Positions 8,847 to 18,007 of a stretch of DNA of 64,000 nucleotides are shown here, in pieces (the stretch's first letter is position 1; every line of letters starts with the position of its first letter). Source of the stretch: Cryomorphaceae bacterium (GTDB lineage: Bacteria > Bacteroidota > Bacteroidia > Flavobacteriales_D > Parvicellaceae). A program made the translations under genes and the position numbers. Location: NCBI GenBank assembly GCA_905182525.1, contig CAJJBV010000001.1, positions 124,001 through 188,000 on the forward strand. The letters run 5' to 3'. Below the pieces are notes generated by a model. It was not told the DNA's origin and searched no databases. It was given only the letters and a program-made list of their open reading frames with translations.

Positions 8847-11417
8847 TTATTTCCAGTTGGTGTGTAAGAAGTAGGATCCATCAAAATTATCTATAATAGT
8901 TCCAGAAGATGGAGTATTAATAAAATCTACTTGTAGTGCTGGAAAAAGAGAATTATATGGATCGGTATCATTGGAAATAATATCGGATTCAGAAAAAGTA
9001 ACAGTATCATTACAGCTATAAATATTCACTACATCATCAACTGTAATAATTGGTAAAATATCGTTTACTGTAACATTAAAAATAGCAAATGAAGAGTCTA
9101 AATTATTATCAACTACAAATAAAGTATCTACGTTATTTCCAATATTAGAGCAATTAAAATTATACTTTGATAAAGTTAAATTAGGGCTATTTGTGCAATC
9201 ATCATTTGATCCATTGTTAATTTGATTTGCGGTAATTGTAGCATTACCAGTTGCATCCAAAGTTACTATATGATTAGGTTTTGCAATAGCAATTGGAGGG
9301 TTGTTAACGACTGTTACTTGTGCAGAAAGAGAGTCTGTAATATTATTAATGTCATCAACTTTCAACCAAACTGTGATTGTAGAGCCAACATCACTACAAT
9401 AAAGTGTGTCCGGTCTTACCCTGTAATTGGTTAATCCACAAGCAGAATAGGATCCATCGTCAACTTGAGATGGTAAAATAGTAATCCTTGCTGTTAAGAA
9501 ATTTAAGTTTATAGAAATATTTTTTGTTTTCATAAAAACACCTGCTTCCATAAAGTCATAAATACCAGAACCATTAGAATCTAATGGAATTGTGTAACCA
9601 TCTACTCTACTAATAACTTTCCCGTCAGTATCAACTGCTGGAGGAGCTAATGAACCGAGTAGTGAATCTTTATTATTATCAGTGAAACCTGCTTCACTTA
9701 CATCTCTACATCCGTCACCGTCGGAATCTAAATCTTGAAAATCTTTTTTACCATCTAAATCTGTGTCAGGTTCTAATGTAAGTTGAGTATTGTCATCCAT
9801 TCCATTATTATCAGAATCTATAAAACCAGCATCGTTTACATCGACAACCCCATCATTATTAGTATCAAATATTTCATCCCCACCTTCAATGACATCATGA
9901 ATTCCATCGTTATCACTATCTAAATCGAATTTATCAACAACAAGATCCCCGTCGGTGTCACCATAAGATAAATCATCGACTCCTAAAATGAAATAAACAA
10001 AATCTCCGCCAGAATTAATATCAAAGGTAAATTTTGAAAAACTTCCGTTCAACCTGACAATTGCATTACCGCTTAAATTATTAATATTTTCAATTTTATT
10101 TCCAGTTTTTATAATATTACTGGACCAAAGCACATCAATAGGATCATAAAATTGAATATCCACAACTACTGATGCAATTTTACCAACATCTGAAAATAAA
10201 ATTATTGGGTTATTTACAGGCTGATTAAAAGTTATAGTGTTAGAGTTATTAACCGTCACTTGAAAACAATTTTGAATAGGAACAGGTTGACTAGGGACAC
10301 CATATGAAATAGGAAAATCAGTTGGATTTGGTAGAGTTGAAGTTTGAATTACTGAATTAGGTGAGTTAGTGTAACCAACACTATTTATTATACCAGTAGC
10401 AGTAGGCGGGTTTAAAGTTGGTATATTTGACCATTTAATATCTGAAGTTGTAAATTCGTCAGTATCATAAATGCCATCGTTGTCATCATCAAAATCACAA
10501 GGATCAGGTACACTATCACCATCTTGATCAGATCCACTTACAGTAACTTGTCCAATTCCTGTTGTTGTAATCCCATTTACTGTGATGCTTAGGGTAACAT
10601 TTATAGGATTATTCGGAACATCATCACATGTGAAATCATATCTACTTAACGATCTCGTAAATAGTCTCCCACATGGATCAACAGATCCATCGTCAATATC
10701 ATTTGTATCTATACTAGCACTTCCAAAAGCGTTTAACTGAACAGTAATATCCTTAGTTTTTACTATTACTCCTGGCTCCATAAAGTCATACAAACCATCA
10801 GAATTTAAATTGTCTGGTTCTGTATATCCATCTACTCCACTAGTAACTTTACCATTTAAATCAACTGTTACAGGACTTGGTCCAAGTAAAGAATCGGAAT
10901 TACTGTCTGTAAATCCAGCTTCAATCACATCACTACATCCATCGGCGTCACTATCTAAATCTACATAATCAAATTTACCATCAAGGTCTGTATCATATGG
11001 GAATGTTGCAAATGAAGCATCATTCATTCCATCATTATCTAAATCTGTAAAACCTGGGTCATTAATATTTACTACTCCATCATTATTTTTATCCGAGGCA
11101 CTATCTCCAGCTTCAATAATATCATAAATTCCATCATTGTCACTATCTAAATCTAAATGGTTAGCAATTCCATCATTATCAAAATCCATATAACCTCCAC
11201 AATTTAAAGACAAATTTAAAGGAGTGGAATTATCAAAACTATTATCAATAGTTGAAATTTTCAAATAGTCTGTAGTCATTTTAATCTCCCAAAATTCAGA
11301 AGCTTGATCAGTTCCAGAACCATTAAATAATAAGTTTCCACCAAAATCTTGAACAATAAGTAAGTCACTATTAGGATCATAAATTTCAAATAATCTACTA
11401 TTTACCAGTAAGTCTAG
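8847..11417 (-). CDS. Middle piece of the giant adhesin: calcium-binding and Ig-like repeats
   Basis: An open frame running from about 11417 (LVNSRLFEIYDPNSD) to a stop at 8847. It contains three long DxDxDG-rich clusters of the thrombospondin type 3 sort (for example DFDNDGIANHLDLDSDNDG, DTDGDLVVDKFDLDSDNDG) separated by Ig-like segments with conserved NCS/SCN cysteines. The final residues (GTIIDNFDGS) lead into the lectin domain; removing one T from the run at 8869-8870 restores the normal DGSYSYTPTG junction. An internal ATG at 11279 could be mistaken for a start, but it has no signal peptide and the homologous sequence continues upstream. Confidence 0.7.
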   Translation of the reverse strand, partial: LDLLVNSRLFEIYDPNSDLLIVQDFGGNLLFNGSGTDQASEFWEIKMTTDYLKISTIDNSFDNSTPLNLSLNCGGYMDFDNDGIANHLDLDSDNDGIYDIIEAGDSASDKNNDGVVNINDPGFTDLDNDGMNDASFATFPYDTDLDGKFDYVDLDSDADGCSDVIEAGFTDSNSDSLLGPSPVTVDLNGKVTSGVDGYTEPDNLNSDGLYDFMEPGVIVKTKDITVQLNAFGSASIDTNDIDDGSVDPCGRLFTRSLSRYDFTCDDVPNNPINVTLSITVNGITTTGIGQVTVSGSDQDGDSVPDPCDFDDDNDGIYDTDEFTTSDIKWSNIPTLNPPTATGIINSVGYTNSPNSVIQTSTLPNPTDFPISYGVPSQPVPIQNCFQVTVNNSNTITFNQPVNNPIILFSDVGKIASVVVDIQFYDPIDVLWSSNIIKTGNKIENINNLSGNAIVRLNGSFSKFTFDINSGGDFVYFILGVDDLSYGDTDGDLVVDKFDLDSDNDGIHDVIEGGDEIFDTNNDGVVDVNDAGFIDSDNNGMDDNTQLTLEPDTDLDGKKDFQDLDSDGDGCRDVSEAGFTDNNKDSLLGSLAPPAVDTDGKVISRVDGYTIPLDSNGSGIYDFMEAGVFMKTKNISINLNFLTARITILPSQVDDGSYSACGLTNYRVRPDTLYCSDVGSTITVWLKVDDINNITDSLSAQVTVVNNPPIAIAKPNHIVTLDATGNATITANQINNGSNDDCTNSPNLTLSKYNFNCSNIGNNVDTLFVVDNNLDSSFAIFNVTVNDILPIITVDDVVNIYSCNDTVTFSESDIISNDTDPYNSLFPALQVDFINTPSSGTIIDNFDGSYFLHTNWK

Positions 11418-12586
11418 TTAATATTGTCATCACTACTAAATTTATTTATTGAAGAAAGCTTATGTTTTAAAATAATTGTAACAGGTGACGAAAAAGTAAA
11501 AATGATATTTTGATTATTTGCAATTTCAATATCTCCATTGGAATAACCGTTAATAGTTGGTGAGGATTTCACCATATTTACAGTTATAATTTTTTTGGTT
11601 TCTTGATCGAAATAAGTAGATGTTGTACTTAATGCATTTCCAATAACAGATAAATCCATTGGAAAAGTACAGTCTAATGACTCTTCTAAATCGGTAATAC
11701 CATCATTATCATCGTCTATGTCACAAACATCTGAATAAGAATCACCATCTGAATCCGTAGCTTTAACCGTGACTGTTGCATTTGCTTTATTAAAATTTCC
11801 ATTTACATCGTAAATTGTTAATTCGATAGTTTGTAAACCAATATCATGACAATCAAAAGTGCTTTTATCTAAAGTAAATTGAGACGGATCTAGCCCACAA
11901 ATATCAGTCGAACCGTTATTAATAAACACAGGAGTTATACTAGCAACTCCAAAAGCATCTAAATAAACATCAATATTTTTTGTTAGAACTGTAGGTTTGA
12001 TAGTATCTAAAACAGTGACTAAAGCATTTATAGATTTATTATTACCGTTTATGTCGGAAACAGTTAAAACCACTGTTTGGTCATGTGATGTGTGAGTACA
12101 ATCAAATGAAGTTCTATCTAGAGACTTAGAATTAATTCCACAATTGTCAGATGAACTAATCTCAACTTGGCTAACGGTTAAAGTTGCATTCCCAGTTGCA
12201 TCTAAATATATTGTATCAGGTTGTGTAGCTACAATTGGTGATATAGTATCTATTACATTAACAATTGATGTTGCAGTATTTATATTACCATTTATATCTG
12301 TTATCGTTAATGTAACTGTATTGGCACCAACATTAATGCATGTAAAATTAGATATATCTATAGTTTCTGTGTTTATTCCGCAATTATCAAAGGAACCATT
12401 ATTAACTTCTGCTGCAGAAATGGAACCAACTCCTAGACTGTTTATATAAACAGTTTCATTTTTAGTTATTACTGTAGGAAGAATAATATCTTGTGATGTG
12501 ACTATAACTTGATCAGTATTAGAACAATTATTGGCATCAGTTCCTGTAACAGTGTATGTATTAGCTCCTGCAGGTGGTACCGGATT
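11414..12586 (-). CDS. Piece of the giant adhesin: Ig/HYR-like repeats
   Basis: The frame is open from the frameshift at about 12589 down to a stop at 11414. It begins NPVPPAGANTYTVTGTD, which directly continues the Ig-like domain (VWDNSITDGV) that ends the upstream piece. Three similar segments of about 85 residues follow, each with a TVYINSLG or IYLDATG strand, a DNCG or DICG motif and a VTD-NGN strand. A DxDxD calcium-binding stretch (DIDDDNDGITD) and a SprB-like beta segment come next. The apparent start at 12073 is a GTG inside a repeat. Confidence 0.65.
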   Translation of the reverse strand, partial: NPVPPAGANTYTVTGTDANNCSNTDQVIVTSQDIILPTVITKNETVYINSLGVGSISAAEVNNGSFDNCGINTETIDISNFTCINVGANTVTLTITDINGNINTATSIVNVIDTISPIVATQPDTIYLDATGNATLTVSQVEISSSDNCGINSKSLDRTSFDCTHTSHDQTVVLTVSDINGNNKSINALVTVLDTIKPTVLTKNIDVYLDAFGVASITPVFINNGSTDICGLDPSQFTLDKSTFDCHDIGLQTIELTIYDVNGNFNKANATVTVKATDSDGDSYSDVCDIDDDNDGITDLEESLDCTFPMDLSVIGNALSTTSTYFDQETKKIITVNMVKSSPTINGYSNGDIEIANNQNIIFTFSSPVTIILKHKLSSINKFSSDDNIN

Positions 12587-12588
12587 TA

Positions 12589-15500
12589 TTAAACACCATC
12601 AGTTATAGAATTATCCCAAACATAATTTCCACCTAATCCTGCCCCACTTCCATTAACAAAAGTAGTGGTACCTGGACATATAGTTTGAGGTGGTCCTGCT
12701 GAAATATTTGGCAATGCATTTACTGTGATTGTTTTAGTAGCTGTTACCAAACCACAACTTCCTCCACTTGTTGTTAATGTCAAGGTAATACTACCCGATT
12801 CTGATGCATCTGCTGTATATCTTGCATTTACTTCATCAGTAGCACTTGTCCATGTTCCTGCTCCTCCACTCCATGTTCCACCTGTGGCTCCTCCACCTAC
12901 CGATCCGTTCATTATAGCAGATGTTGTTCCTTGACATATAGCTGCTAAAGCTCCTCCAGATGTTGCTGTTGACAACGCATTTACTGTGATTGTTTTAGTA
13001 GCTGTTACCGAACCACAACTTCCTCCACTTGTTGTTAATGTCAAGGTAATACTACCCGATTCTGATGCATCTGCTGTATATCTTGCATTTACTTCATCAG
13101 TAGCACTTGTCCATGTTCCTGCTCCTCCACTCCATGTTCCACCTGTGGCTCCTCCACCTACCGATCCGTTCATTATAGCAGATGTTGTTCCTTGACATAT
13201 AGCTGCTAAAGCTCCTCCAGATGTTGCTGTTGACAACGCATTTACTGTGATTGTTTTAGTAGCTGTTACCGAACCACAACTTCCTCCACTTGTTGTTAAT
13301 GTCAAGGTAATACTACCCGATTCTGATGCATCTGCTGTATATCTTGCATTTACTTCATCAGTAGCACTTGTCCATGTTCCTGCTCCTCCACTCCATGTTC
13401 CACCTGTGGCTCCTCCACCTACCGATCCGTTCATTATAGCAGATGTTGTTCCTTGACATATAGCTGCTAAAGCTCCTCCAGATGTTGCTGTTGACAACGC
13501 ATTTACTGTGATTGTTTTAGTAGCTGTTACCGAACCACAACTTCCTCCACTTGTTGTTAATGTCAAGGTAACACTACCCGATTCTGATGCATCTGCTGTA
13601 TATCTTGCATTTACTTCATCAGTAGCACTGGTCCATGTTCCTGCTCCTCCACTCCATGTTCCACCTGTGGCTCCTCCACCTACCGATCCGTTCATTATAG
13701 CAGATGTTGTTCCTTGACATATAGCTGCTAAAGCTCCTCCAGATGTTGCTGTTGACAACGCATTTACTGTGATTGTTTTAGTAGCTGTTACCGAACCACA
13801 ACTTCCTCCACTTGTTGTTAATGTCAAGGTAATACTACCCGATTCTGATGCATCTGCTGTATATCTTGCATTTACTTCATCAGTAGCACTTGTCCATGTT
13901 CCTGCTCCTCCACTCCATGTTCCACCTGTGGCTCCTCCACCTACCGATCCGTTCATTATAGCAGATGTTGTTCCTTGACATATAGCTGCTAAAGCTCCTC
14001 CAGATGTTGCTGTTGACAACGCATTTACTGTGATTGTTTTAGTAGCTGTTACCGAACCACAACTTCCTCCACTTGTTGTTAATGTCAAGGTAATACTACC
14101 CGATTCTGATGCATCTGCTGTATATCTTGCATTTACTTCATCAGTAGCACTTGTCCATGTTCCTGCTCCTCCACTCCATGTTCCACCTGTGGCTCCTCCA
14201 CCTACCGATCCGTTCATTATAGCAGATGTTGTTCCTTGACATATAGCTGCTAAAGCTCCTCCAGATGTTGCTGTTGACAACGCATTTACTGTGATTGTTT
14301 TAGTAGCTGTTACCGAACCACAACTTCCTCCACTTGTTGTTAATGTCAAGGTAATACTACCCGATTCTGATGCATCTGCTGTATATCTTGCATTTACTTC
14401 ATCAGTAGCACTTGTCCATGTTCCTGCTCCTCCACTCCATGTTCCACCTGTGGCTCCTCCACCTACCGATCCGTTCATTATAGCAGATGTTGTTCCTTGA
14501 CATATAGCTGCTAAAGCTCCTCCAGATGTTGCTGTTGACAACGCATTTACTGTGATTGTTTTAGTAGCTGTTACCGAACCACAACTTCCTCCACTTGTTG
14601 TTAATGTCAAGGTAATACTACCCGATTCTGATGCATCTGCTGTATATCTTGCATTTACTTCATCAGTAGCACTTGTCCATGTTCCTGCTCCTCCACTCCA
14701 TGTTCCACCTGTGGCTCCTCCACCTACCGATCCGTTCATTATAGCAGATGTTGTTCCTTGACATATAGCTGCTAAAGCTCCTCCAGATGTTGCTGTTGAC
14801 AACGCATTTACTGTGATTGTTTTAGTAGCTGTTACCGAACCACAACTTCCTCCACTTGTTGTTAATGTCAAGGTAATACTACCCGATTCTGATGCATCTG
14901 CTGTATATCTTGCATTTACTTCATCAGTAGCACTTGTCCATGTTCCTGCTCCTCCACTCCATGTTCCACCTGTGGCTCCTCCACCTACCGATCCGTTCAT
15001 TATAGCAGATGTTGTTCCTTGACATATAGCTGCTAAAGCTCCTCCAGATGTTGCTGTTGACAACGCATTTACTGTGATTGTTTTAGTAGCTGTTACCGAA
15101 CCACAACTTCCTCCACTTGTTGTTAATGTCAAGGTAATACTACCCGATTCTGATGCATCTGCTGTATATCTTGCATTTACTTCATCAGTAGCACTTGTCC
15201 ATGTTCCTGCTCCTCCACTCCATGTTCCACCTGTGGCTCCTCCACCTACCGATCCGTTCATTATAGCAGATGTTGTTCCTTGACATATAGCTGCTAAAGC
15301 TCCTCCAGATGTTGCTGTTGACAACGCATTTACTGTGATTGTTTTAGTAGCTGTTACCGAACCACAACTTCCTCCACTTGTTGTTAATGTCAAGGTAACA
15401 CTACCCGATTCTGATGCATCTGCTGTATATCTTGCATTTACTTCATCAGTAGCACTGGTCCATGTTCCTGCTCCTCCACTCCATGTTCCACCTGTGGCTC

Positions 15501-17472
15501 CTCCACCTACCGATCCGTTCATTATAGCAGATGTTGTTCCTTGACATATAGCTGCTAAAGCTCCTCCAGATGTTGCTGTTGACAACGCATTTACTGTGAT
15601 TGTTTTAGTAGCTGTTACCGAACCACAACTTCCTCCACTTGTTGTTAATGTCAAGGTAACACTACCCGATTCTGATGCATCTGCTGTATATCTTGCATTT
15701 ACTTCATCAGTAGCACTGGTCCATGTTCCTGCTCCTCCACTCCATGTTCCACCTGTGGCTCCTCCACCTACCGATCCGTTCATTATAGCAGATGTTGTTC
15801 CTTGACATATAGCTGCTAAAGCTCCTCCAGATGTTGCTGTTGACAACGCATTTACTGTGATTGTTTTAGTAGCTGTTACCGAACCACAACTTCCTCCACT
15901 TGTTGTTAATGTCAAGGTAACACTACCCGATTCTGATGCACCTGCTGTATATCTTGCATTTACTTCATCAGTAGCACTGGTCCATGTTCCTGCTCCTCCA
16001 CTCCATGTTCCACCTGTGGCTCCTCCACCTACCGATCCGTTCATTATAGCAGATGTTGTTCCTTGACATATAGCTGCTAAAGCTCCTCCAGATGTTGCTG
16101 TTGACAACGCATTTACTGTGATTGTTTTGGTAGCTGTTACCGAACCACAACTTCCTCCACTTGTTGTTAATGTCAAGGTAACACTACCCGATTCTGATGC
16201 ACCTGCTGTATATCTTGCATTTACTTCATCAGTAGCACTGGTCCATGTTCCTGCTCCTCCACTCCATGTTCCACCTGTGGCTCCTCCACCTACCGATCCG
16301 TTCATTATAGCAGATGTTGTTCCTTGACATATAGCTGCTAAAGCTCCTCCAGATGTTGCTGTTGACAACGCATTTACTGTGATTGTTTTAGTAGCTGTTA
16401 CCGAACCACAACTTCCTCCACTTGTTGTTAATGTCAAGGTAACACTACCCGATTCTGATGCACCTGCTGTATATCTTGCATTTACTTCATCAGTAGCACT
16501 GGTCCATGTTCCTGCTCCTCCACTCCATGTTCCACCTGTGGCTCCTCCACCTACCGATCCGTTCATTATAGCAGATGTTGTTCCTTGACATATAGCTGCT
16601 AAAGCTCCTCCAGATGTTGCTGTTGACAACGCATTTACTGTGATTGTTTTAGTAGCTGTTACCGAACCACAACTTCCTCCACTTGTTGTTAATGTCAAGG
16701 TAATACTACCCGATTCTGATGCATCTGCTGTATATCTTGCATTTACTTCATCAGTAGCACTGGTCCATGTTCCTGCTCCTCCACTCCATGTTCCACCTGT
16801 GGCTCCTCCACCTACCGATCCGTTCATTATAGCAGATGTTGTTCCTTGACATATAGCTGCTAAAGCTCCTCCAGCTGTTGCTGTTGGTAAAGGGTCTAAA
16901 CTAAAAGACCGAACAGCGCGAACATAGTTGGTGGCGCTCTTAACGTTGGTGGACTGGCTACCACTGCCGAAATACTGTTCCCACGCACTGACGTTATCGT
17001 TCTCCGTAGAACTCCAATAGAAGTTATTAGCAAAACCGCCAATTGCAACTCTGTTAATATATAGTTTATTTAACTCATCCTTACTTGGCAAATACCAATC
17101 ACTGTATGAACCAAGAGTTAAATTTGCACAATGATCAGCAGCTATTCCAGGCGTTGTACATCCAGCATCTATATTTATAGTGTTTTGATTCCCTGTTCCT
17201 ATTGCTATTCCCGCAATAGCAAGAACTGTACCAGAACAACCCCATGATCCTGATTGGTCAGTTGGTGCAGCAATAAGACCCTTCTGAACATTAGCATCAT
17301 AACCAGGATCACCAACTTGTAAGATGTAACCTACGATACCACCCTGAAAAGAATCGCCAATAGAAACTGGTGTACCAATTAGAGCATAAAAACTTTTTGA
17401 AAAAAAGAATATAAAAATTATAAAAACAAATTTTAGCCAGTTAAGAAAAAAATTAGTTTTTATGAAATTCAT
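12589..17472 (-). CDS. N-terminal piece of the giant adhesin: signal peptide, DUF1566-like domain and sixteen 87-residue repeats
   Basis: This intact open frame of 1627 codons starts with a signal peptide (MNFIKTNFFLNWLKFVFIIF). Residues 30-190 resemble the DUF1566/Lcl C-terminal domain (GGIVGYILQ, SDWYLPSKDELNKLY, FYWSSTE, YVRAVRSF). Sixteen nearly identical 87-residue repeats follow, each with GGALAAICQGTTSAI, GGTWSGGAGTW and GSCGSVTATKTITV. They look like Ig/PKD-type beta-sandwich units with two cysteines that could pair. It ends at a frameshift within a further Ig-like domain. Inference: the repeats form an extended stalk that holds the lectin and other domains away from the cell. The base composition of the repeats and of the DUF1566 region is visibly richer in G and C than in the neighbours. 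Confidence 0.85.
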   Translation of the reverse strand: MNFIKTNFFLNWLKFVFIIFIFFFSKSFYALIGTPVSIGDSFQGGIVGYILQVGDPGYDANVQKGLIAAPTDQSGSWGCSGTVLAIAGIAIGTGNQNTINIDAGCTTPGIAADHCANLTLGSYSDWYLPSKDELNKLYINRVAIGGFANNFYWSSTENDNVSAWEQYFGSGSQSTNVKSATNYVRAVRSFSLDPLPTATAGGALAAICQGTTSAIMNGSVGGGATGGTWSGGAGTWTSATDEVNARYTADASESGSITLTLTTSGGSCGSVTATKTITVNALSTATSGGALAAICQGTTSAIMNGSVGGGATGGTWSGGAGTWTSATDEVNARYTAGASESGSVTLTLTTSGGSCGSVTATKTITVNALSTATSGGALAAICQGTTSAIMNGSVGGGATGGTWSGGAGTWTSATDEVNARYTAGASESGSVTLTLTTSGGSCGSVTATKTITVNALSTATSGGALAAICQGTTSAIMNGSVGGGATGGTWSGGAGTWTSATDEVNARYTAGASESGSVTLTLTTSGGSCGSVTATKTITVNALSTATSGGALAAICQGTTSAIMNGSVGGGATGGTWSGGAGTWTSATDEVNARYTADASESGSVTLTLTTSGGSCGSVTATKTITVNALSTATSGGALAAICQGTTSAIMNGSVGGGATGGTWSGGAGTWTSATDEVNARYTADASESGSVTLTLTTSGGSCGSVTATKTITVNALSTATSGGALAAICQGTTSAIMNGSVGGGATGGTWSGGAGTWTSATDEVNARYTADASESGSITLTLTTSGGSCGSVTATKTITVNALSTATSGGALAAICQGTTSAIMNGSVGGGATGGTWSGGAGTWTSATDEVNARYTADASESGSITLTLTTSGGSCGSVTATKTITVNALSTATSGGALAAICQGTTSAIMNGSVGGGATGGTWSGGAGTWTSATDEVNARYTADASESGSITLTLTTSGGSCGSVTATKTITVNALSTATSGGALAAICQGTTSAIMNGSVGGGATGGTWSGGAGTWTSATDEVNARYTADASESGSITLTLTTSGGSCGSVTATKTITVNALSTATSGGALAAICQGTTSAIMNGSVGGGATGGTWSGGAGTWTSATDEVNARYTADASESGSITLTLTTSGGSCGSVTATKTITVNALSTATSGGALAAICQGTTSAIMNGSVGGGATGGTWSGGAGTWTSATDEVNARYTADASESGSITLTLTTSGGSCGSVTATKTITVNALSTATSGGALAAICQGTTSAIMNGSVGGGATGGTWSGGAGTWTSATDEVNARYTADASESGSVTLTLTTSGGSCGSVTATKTITVNALSTATSGGALAAICQGTTSAIMNGSVGGGATGGTWSGGAGTWTSATDEVNARYTADASESGSITLTLTTSGGSCGSVTATKTITVNALSTATSGGALAAICQGTTSAIMNGSVGGGATGGTWSGGAGTWTSATDEVNARYTADASESGSITLTLTTSGGSCGSVTATKTITVNALSTATSGGALAAICQGTTSAIMNGSVGGGATGGTWSGGAGTWTSATDEVNARYTADASESGSITLTLTTSGGSCGLVTATKTITVNALPNISAGPPQTICPGTTTFVNGSGAGLGGNYVWDNSITDGV
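12715..16890 (-). repeat. Sixteen tandem 261-bp repeats
   Basis: The period is exactly 261 bp (87 codons), repeated sixteen times within one frame. Copies differ at only a few sites. Three linked variants define types: an Ile/Val codon (ata/aca on the plus strand), a Ser/Ala-Gly/Asp site (cat/cac), and tgt/ggt after the agcac run. The three copies at about 15857-16588 share all three minority variants; copies at 15335, 15596 and 13508 share two; the rest carry the majority type, and the first copy (16640) is mixed. Such near-identity means recent expansion or ongoing gene conversion, and copy number may vary between cells. Confidence 0.97.
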
Positions 17473-17494
17473 TTATTGATAAAATATTTTAAAA

Positions 17495-18007
17495 TTATAT
17501 TTTAGAAAACATATAAGTTTCAGAACCATATTTAATTAAATATAGTCCATTTGAAATATTCGATAAATTTAAATTATTTATTCCAGGTTTCAAGTAGAAA
17601 GATCTAATAATTTTTCCAGAATAATCATAAAATATAATAGAAGAATTTTTATCTACTTCCACATTTAAATTATCGGAATTTAATGGATTTGGATAAAAAT
17701 CAAAATTTGTAATTGAATTTTCATTAACAGAGACAGCCTGACTTACATCACTTGAACTTCTAGGTAAAAGCTTAAATTCACTAAAACTAAAATCTACAAT
17801 TCCAGTTACGTTATATGCTGTATTTGATGTAGGATTTGGATAATCGTATAATAAATCGTCAACATTAATATCTCCAGATCCATCATTTATTACCCACTCT
17901 CCAAAACCTGCATTAGTATTATTGCAAACTGCATTAGATACTTTTACTAAACAACCCTCAAACTCTTCAGTACTAACTGCAGCAGTATTGCAACTATTTG
18001 CACTTGG
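17495..18007 (-). CDS. C-terminal piece: end of second OB-fold-like unit plus T9SS type A sorting domain
   Basis: The frame begins PSANSCNTAAVSTEEFEGCL, which continues the unit interrupted by the frameshift at about 18008. It runs through GFGEWVINDGSGDINVDDLL and FKLLPRSSSD, then a linker, and then a type A sorting domain (FYPNPLNS, IIFYDYSGKII, LSNISNGLYLIKY). There is no start codon of its own, so this is a gene remnant or an artefact, not a separate gene. Confidence 0.65.
   Translation of the reverse strand, partial: PSANSCNTAAVSTEEFEGCLVKVSNAVCNNTNAGFGEWVINDGSGDINVDDLLYDYPNPTSNTAYNVTGIVDFSFSEFKLLPRSSSDVSQAVSVNENSITNFDFYPNPLNSDNLNVEVDKNSSIIFYDYSGKIIRSFYLKPGINNLNLSNISNGLYLIKYGSETYMFSKI

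Larger units (their letters stand above)
4541..17472 (-). pseudogene. Giant T9SS-secreted multidomain adhesin, one gene broken by six apparent frameshifts
   Basis: Five consecutive reading-frame pieces read as one protein of about 4,300 residues. From the N-terminus: signal peptide, a DUF1566/Lcl-like domain, sixteen 87-residue Ig/PKD-like repeats, HYR-like and calcium-binding (DxDxDG) repeats, a C-type lectin domain, eight Cys-containing HYR-like repeats, and a type B T9SS sorting domain. Continuity is shown because the protein resumes mid-domain in another frame. The breaks are near 12589-12593 (one base missing), 11416-11420 (one missing), 8869-8870 (one extra), 8725-8728 (one extra A/T), 8528-8531 (one C/G missing) and 8499-8501 (one extra). 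Most fall in homopolymers. Either the gene has recently decayed or these are sequencing errors. It starts 22 bases after the stop of the upstream gene (17495), so both are probably one operon. The expected role is a surface adhesin exported by T9SS. Confidence 0.75.

Noticed and set aside
11279-11281. Start codon for a separate 810-codon gene
   Set aside because: The reading frame and homologous sequence continue upstream to about 11417, and no signal peptide follows the ATG.
8500-12600. Programmed ribosomal frameshifting
   Set aside because: Breaks are of both signs, occur at different runs and have no shared slippery heptamer or downstream structure; indels in homopolymers explain them more simply.
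12725-16849. Sixteen evenly spaced 69-codon open frames on the plus strand
   Set aside because: They are antisense shadows of the 261-bp repeats in the giant adhesin, at exactly the repeat spacing, and lack a recognisable domain or ribosome binding context.
12715-16890. Possible CRISPR or satellite array
   Set aside because: Repeats are 261 bp, in frame and coding, with no spacers.
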